NCBI GenBank assembly: GCA_902464495.1
Contig: CABQJK010000001.1
Location: 62,001 to 126,000 of the forward strand
Length of the DNA: 64,000 nucleotides
Direction: 5' to 3'
DNA from: an uncultured Collinsella sp.
GTDB taxonomy: Bacteria; Actinomycetota; Coriobacteriia; Coriobacteriales; Coriobacteriaceae
The translations under genes were made by a program, and so were the position numbers. A model generated the notes under the pieces. The model was given only the letters and a program-made list of their open reading frames with translations, did not search any database and was not told the origin of the DNA. Positions 60,346 to 64,000 of the stretch are shown one piece after another. How positions within the stretch are numbered: position 1 is the stretch's first letter; each line of letters opens with the position of its first letter.

Positions 60346-60975
60346 ATGCACGAACGCGAGGGTTTCTGGGACAAGAACGCCGGTCGGTATGACCGTTTCA
60401 TGCGAAACGACCGGGCGGCGTATGAGAAGATGTATGGGCTGATCCGGCCGGTGGTGAAAGCAAAGACCGTGCTGGAGGTTGCCACCGGCACGGGGCTTAT
60501 CGCAAAGAGCGTCGTGGATGCGGCGGCGCGCATCGAGGCTACGGACGCCTCTGCAAAGATGATCCTTGAAGCAAAGCGGGACAATCAATCCGCAAAGCTG
60601 CACTTTTCCGTACAAGATATGTTCCGCCTGCCCTATGCACAGAAGTCCTTCGAAGTGGTGATCGTGTCCAACGCACTTCACATAGTGCCGCATCCGGAAA
60701 AGGCCCTGCAAGAAATCAGGCGGGTGCTGAAGGACGACGGCGTGCTCATCGCGCCAACCTTCACCCACGCGGGGAACTCGGTTTCCGGCAAGGCAAAAGC
60801 CTTTTTCATGAGTATGGCGGGATTCCCCCTCCACAGCAGGTGGACAAGCGAGGAATACCTACGTTTCCTGCGTCAAAACGGCTGGGCGGTGCAGAAAAGC
60901 GCGGTGCTGAAGGCCTCGTTCCCGTTGACCTATGCGGAATGCACGAAATCGGAGGGGCCAGATGTCGTTCTTTGA
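60346..60975 (+). CDS. Class I SAM methyltransferase 1
   Basis: 209 residues. FWDKNAGRYDRFMRNDRAAY is a type 11 methyltransferase start; VLEVATGTGLIAKSVV is the SAM-binding motif I, IEATDASAKMI motif II, and SFEVVIVSNALHIVPHPEKA motif IV. Closest in style to small-molecule or phospholipid N-methyltransferases of Firmicutes. GGGGGC precedes ATG 60346. It overlaps the next gene by 14 bases. Codon choice (CGG, GCG, AAA) differs from chromosomal neighbours. Confidence 0.88.
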   Translation: MHEREGFWDKNAGRYDRFMRNDRAAYEKMYGLIRPVVKAKTVLEVATGTGLIAKSVVDAAARIEATDASAKMILEAKRDNQSAKLHFSVQDMFRLPYAQKSFEVVIVSNALHIVPHPEKALQEIRRVLKDDGVLIAPTFTHAGNSVSGKAKAFFMSMAGFPLHSRWTSEEYLRFLRQNGWAVQKSAVLKASFPLTYAECTKSEGPDVVL

Positions 60976-61567
60976 AAACACCCGCAAGCCCGTGGGCCTC
61001 GGCGGAAAACTTATGGTTGCCATGATGAATCTGGGCCACAGCCCTGTGGCGCGGTGGGGACTTCGATTTCTACGACTTGCGCCAAACGCCAAGGTGCTAG
61101 ATTGCGGCTGCGGCGGCGGGGCAAACATAAAACGGCTGCTGAAAAAATGCCCGTATGGCGTCGTCAAGGGCATCGACTATTCGCCCGTCAGCGTGGAGAA
61201 GACTAGAAAGCTCAACCGAATTGCAATTCAGGAGGGGCGTTGCGCCGTTCTGCAAGGCAGTGTGGCGGATATGGTGTTTGAGGATAGCTACTTCGATGCC
61301 GCCACGGCCTTTGAGACCGTCTATTTTTGGCCTGATTTGCCCCGATGCTTCCGCGGGGTCTGGCGGACGCTGAAGCCAGGCGGGACAATTCTTATCTGCA
61401 ACGAGAGCAATGGCGATACGGACAAGGACGAGAGGTGGACGCAGATCATCGGCGGCATGACCATCTACAAGGACATTGAATTAAAGGCGTATCTGGAGCA
61501 GGCGGGTTTTCATGAGGTGCAGATACGCAAAAAGAAAAAGTGGCTCTGCGTCACGGCGCGGAAGTAA
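60962..61567 (+). CDS. Class I SAM methyltransferase 2
   Basis: 201 residues. KVLDCGCGGGANIKRLLKKC is motif I, VKGIDYSPVSVEKTRKLN motif II, and YFDAATAFETVYFWPDLPRC plus WRTLKPGGTILICNES are motifs IV and V. The N-terminal GLGGKLMVAMMNLGHSPVARW is common in Clostridial members that act next to metal or corrinoid genes. GGAGGGG precedes ATG 60962, inside the previous gene. Substrate unknown. Confidence 0.88.
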   Translation: MSFFENTRKPVGLGGKLMVAMMNLGHSPVARWGLRFLRLAPNAKVLDCGCGGGANIKRLLKKCPYGVVKGIDYSPVSVEKTRKLNRIAIQEGRCAVLQGSVADMVFEDSYFDAATAFETVYFWPDLPRCFRGVWRTLKPGGTILICNESNGDTDKDERWTQIIGGMTIYKDIELKAYLEQAGFHEVQIRKKKKWLCVTARK

Positions 61568-61681
61568 GGGCATCAAGCACGGGCATTTTTGCATCCATCC
61601 TGCACATGAGTTAGGCATGCCGGTCATAGTGGCTGTGCTGGCGGCAATTATGACAGTTTTTATTCACTGAGGAAGAAACCT

Positions 61682-62512
61682 ATGAAATGTAAAATTGAGA
61701 AAAACACCGTGCAGGAGACGCTGATCCTCCCGCTGTATTCCCGGAAGCTGTGTACGGAGTTGTACCCGAACCTTTACAAGGATGAAACAGCGGTTCGTCT
61801 GCTCGGCCGGATCGACTACGACTTTTCAGAGGCAGAGAAAAACTCCCGCAGCCTGATGCAGCGCTTTGGTGCGCTGGAGGTGGCCACACGGCAGAGTGAT
61901 CTTGCTTTCGAGGTGCGGGATTACCTGAAAGGCCACCCCAATGCGGCGGTGGTCAATCTGGGCTGCGGGCTGGACAACACCGGCAGAACCTGCGACAACG
62001 GTAGATGCAAGATCTACAATCTGGACTTCCCGGATGTGATTGCCTTGCGGCAGCAGCTTCTGCCCGCCGGGGAGCGGGAGCAAAACATCCCCTGCGACCT
62101 GAAAGACCCCGCATGGTTTGACAAGATCGATGCCTCCGGCGGGGCGGTGTTCTTTGCCTCCGGGGTGTTCTATTACTTTCTGACCCAGCAGGTCCGGGAA
62201 CTGGTGCGGGGGATGGCGAACGCTTTCCCCGGCAGTGTACTGGTCTTTGATGCTGCCAATCGTACGGCGGTAAAGATGATCGCAAAAACATGGCTTAAGA
62301 CTGCAAAAATCAAGGATGTGGGGGCATATTTTGCGGTTTCGGATGCCGCCAAGGAAATCGGCACGTGGGACAGCCGTCTGCAGGTCACAAGTCGCGGCTA
62401 TATGCTGGGCTACAACGATTTGAGAGACCCTTCTGTCAGCGGCTTTTTCCGGTTTCTCGCAAGGGTCGGTGACAACGGGATGAAAATGCAAATCGTGAAA
62501 ATAAGATTTTGA
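61682..62512 (+). CDS. Leucine carboxyl methyltransferase-like (LCM/TcmP) protein
   Basis: 276 residues. LPLYSRKLCTELYPNLYKDE and ESLMQRFGALEVATRQSDLA-like sequence (here NSRSLMQRFGALEVATRQ) mark the PPM1/LCM family; AAVVNLGCGLDNTGRTCDNG is the SAM site, and FFASGVFYYF and VFDAANRTAVKMI follow. Bacterial members O-methylate small polyketides or unknown metabolites. GAGGAAG precedes the ATG. 114 bp after methyltransferase 2, on the same strand and with the same foreign codon use. Confidence 0.88.
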   Translation: MKCKIEKNTVQETLILPLYSRKLCTELYPNLYKDETAVRLLGRIDYDFSEAEKNSRSLMQRFGALEVATRQSDLAFEVRDYLKGHPNAAVVNLGCGLDNTGRTCDNGRCKIYNLDFPDVIALRQQLLPAGEREQNIPCDLKDPAWFDKIDASGGAVFFASGVFYYFLTQQVRELVRGMANAFPGSVLVFDAANRTAVKMIAKTWLKTAKIKDVGAYFAVSDAAKEIGTWDSRLQVTSRGYMLGYNDLRDPSVSGFFRFLARVGDNGMKMQIVKIRF

Positions 62513-62521
62513 GAGGCAAAA

Positions 62522-62638
62522 ACGAAGCGTATTCACTTTGACGTCGAAGAAGACGGCTTTTACGGCGCATATTGGGCGTGCAAGGACACGCATACGGCAG
62601 CGGGCACGGATTCAATTGAAACCGTGCCCGCTATCTGA
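62522..62638 (+). pseudogene. Truncated hydrolase start and terminator
   Basis: After GAGGCAAAA the frame reads KRIHFDVEEDGFYGAYWACK, the typical beginning of BAAT-type alpha/beta hydrolases in similar clusters, with ACG in place of the expected ATG, and then breaks off at a hairpin AGCGGGCACGG/CCGTGCCCGCT (62599-62632) followed by a stop. The rest of the gene is missing, as if removed at the island edge next to guaA. Confidence 0.5.
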
Positions 62639-62664
62639 TACTATATTATTTTATCGAACGTCTG

Positions 62665-62681
62665 TTCTATTCCCACTCAAT
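62665..62681 (-). repeat. guaA 3' end (candidate att site)
   Basis: TTCTATTCCCACTCAAT, the last codons of guaA. The same 17 bases recur at 60105-60121 and, with one change over 15 bases, at 56768-56782. The 3' end of guaA is a well-known insertion site for genomic islands. Confidence 0.75.
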
Positions 62682-64000
62682 CGTCGCGGGCGGCTTGGAC
62701 GTGATGTCGTAGCACACGCGGTTGGCGCCGGGAACCTCGGCAACGATACGGCCGGAGATGCGGGCCAGTACGTCGTAGGGCAGCTTGGCCCAGTCGGCGG
62801 TCATCGCATCGCTGGACTCGACGGCACGCAGGATGATCGGGCGCTGGTAGGTGCGCTCGTCACCCATAACGCCGACAGACTTGATGTCGGGCAGGACCGC
62901 GAAATACTGCCAGCAGCTGTGCTCGGAGTTGCGCTCGCCGGTCTGCTCAAACAGACGCTGGTTGTAGGCGTCGAGTTCCTCGCGCACGATAGCGTCGGCG
63001 TTCTTGAGGATCTCGAGCTTCTCCTTGTCGACTGCACCGATGATGCGGATGGCCAGGCCCGGGCCCGGGAAGGGCTGACGAAACACGATGTGGCCCGGCA
63101 GGCCGAGCGCCAGACCAAGCGCGCGGACCTCGTCCTTAAAGAAGTGATCGAGCGGCTCGATGAGGTCGAAGTGCACGCCCTCGGGGAACGGGATCAGGTT
63201 GTGGTGGCTCTTGATGGTGGCCGTCTTGCCGCCCGTCTTGCGAGCGCCGGACTCGATGATGTCGGGGTAGATGGTGCCCTGAGCCAGGTACTTGACCGGC
63301 TTGCCGTCGGTCTCGAGCTGCTGGGCCACGGCGAAGAACTCTTTCCAGAACTGCGTGCCGATGATGCGGCGCTTCTCCTCGGGCTCGGTCACACCAGCCA
63401 GAAGCTCGGCATAGCGGTCCTCGGCGTGGACGTGGATAAAGTCGACGTCAAACTGCTTGGTGAAGACCTCCTCCACCTGCTCGGGCTCGCCCTTGCGCAG
63501 CAGGCCGTGGTTGATGAACACGCAGGTCATCTGCTTGCCCACGGCGCGGGCGCCCAGCGCAGCCACGACGGAGGAGTCAACGCCGCCGGACAAGGCCAGA
63601 ATCACGCGGTCGTCGCCGACCTTCTCGCGGAACTCGGCCGTCATGGTCTCGACCAGGTTGTCCATGCTCCAGTTGGGCTCCAGGCCGCAGATCTCAAACA
63701 GGAAGTTGCTCAGCAGCTGCTGACCGTACTCGGAATGCTTGACCTCGGGGTGGAACTGCGTGGTGAAGATCTTGCGCTCGACGCACTCCATGGCGGCAAC
63801 CGGGCACACGTCGGTGCTGGCGGTAACGGTAAAGCCCTCGGGCACCTCGGAGACGGCATCGCGGTGGCTCATCCACACGGTCTGCTCCATGGGCGTGGAG
63901 TTAAAGAGCTTGGCGCCGGCCGTACGCGTGATGGTGGCACGGCCGTACTCGCCCACCTCGGAGTGGCCGACCTTGCCGCCGAGCGTCACGGCCGTGATCT
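62667..64000 (-). CDS. guaA: GMP synthase, glutamine-hydrolysing (partial)
   Basis: Converts XMP to GMP with ATP and glutamine in purine synthesis. The N-terminus lies beyond the right window edge; about 444 codons are seen. The end of the glutaminase domain has the catalytic His and Glu in TTQFHPEVKHSEYG; the ATP-PPase has LALSGGVDSSVVAALG, KYLAQGTIYPD and FRQPFPGPGLAIRIIGAVD; the protein ends KPPATIEWE. An in-frame GTG near 63989 is not the start, because the glutaminase domain continues upstream (ITAVTLGGKV). Unlike the copy at 35873 this one is full-domain. Confidence 0.96.
   Translation of the reverse strand, partial: ITAVTLGGKVGHSEVGEYGRATITRTAGAKLFNSTPMEQTVWMSHRDAVSEVPEGFTVTASTDVCPVAAMECVERKIFTTQFHPEVKHSEYGQQLLSNFLFEICGLEPNWSMDNLVETMTAEFREKVGDDRVILALSGGVDSSVVAALGARAVGKQMTCVFINHGLLRKGEPEQVEEVFTKQFDVDFIHVHAEDRYAELLAGVTEPEEKRRIIGTQFWKEFFAVAQQLETDGKPVKYLAQGTIYPDIIESGARKTGGKTATIKSHHNLIPFPEGVHFDLIEPLDHFFKDEVRALGLALGLPGHIVFRQPFPGPGLAIRIIGAVDKEKLEILKNADAIVREELDAYNQRLFEQTGERNSEHSCWQYFAVLPDIKSVGVMGDERTYQRPIILRAVESSDAMTADWAKLPYDVLARISGRIVAEVPGANRVCYDITSKPPATIEWE

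Overview
The window is a GC-rich chromosome segment from a gut actinobacterium of the class Coriobacteriia, most probably Collinsella. I infer this from codon use rich in GCC, CGC and GAG, sortase-anchored surface proteins ending in LPATGD-like motifs, a second topoisomerase pair, an ACGX radical-SAM peptide locus and a CD1871A-type redox operon. No species can be named from the sequence alone. No rRNA, tRNA or CRISPR array was found.

Layout. 0-15 kb: a queuosine-precursor transporter (cut by the window edge) behind a candidate preQ1 riboswitch; prfC; an array of 15-bp arms repeated exactly every 40 bp; a GntR-ABC operon; DMT, CLC and K+ channel proteins; a LOG-family enzyme; an orphan hybrid sensor kinase; a Nim-like flavoprotein; a C-S lyase; TrmO; a regulator joining HTH, zinc-ribbon and TipAS-like parts; a glutaredoxin. 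15-27 kb: nested inverted-repeat elements and four copies of a hairpin repeat that looks like a terminator; the ACGX peptide operon (precursor, flavin/ferredoxin protein, radical SAM, nitroreductase) with an HxlR regulator opposite; a macrodomain/sirtuin pair; Dus; LysR and aldo-keto reductases; flavodoxin. 27-36 kb: membrane proteins, a large MacB-like ABC exporter, a thiol-redox operon (CD1871A, NapH-like ferredoxin, TlpA-like lipoprotein) facing a two-component system. 36-50 kb: a GMP synthase lacking its glutaminase domain, a LuxR regulator and a 1455-residue surface protein, an XRE/membrane pair, a GyrB/ParE-GyrA/ParC pair, an AAA ATPase, and gene debris. 50-56.6 kb: an LPATG surface protein, a TetR-controlled operon of three divergent sirtuins, and a MerR-controlled redox operon.

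56.7-62.7 kb is accessory DNA placed between three copies of the 3' end of guaA, the signature of islands that insert at that gene. The left interval has an Abi/HEPN protein followed by two small structured RNAs that each have their own promoter and terminator, a yjdF gene behind a probable yjdF riboswitch, and a broken toxin-like gene with a structured leader. The right interval has three methyltransferase genes with foreign-looking codon use and a truncated hydrolase. guaA itself closes the window.

The strongest leads are the Abi gene with two autonomous RNAs, the three-sirtuin operon plus a separate macrodomain/SirTM pair, the ACGX peptide operon, and the 40-bp phased repeat. All function calls rest on reading motifs; no search or folding program was run.
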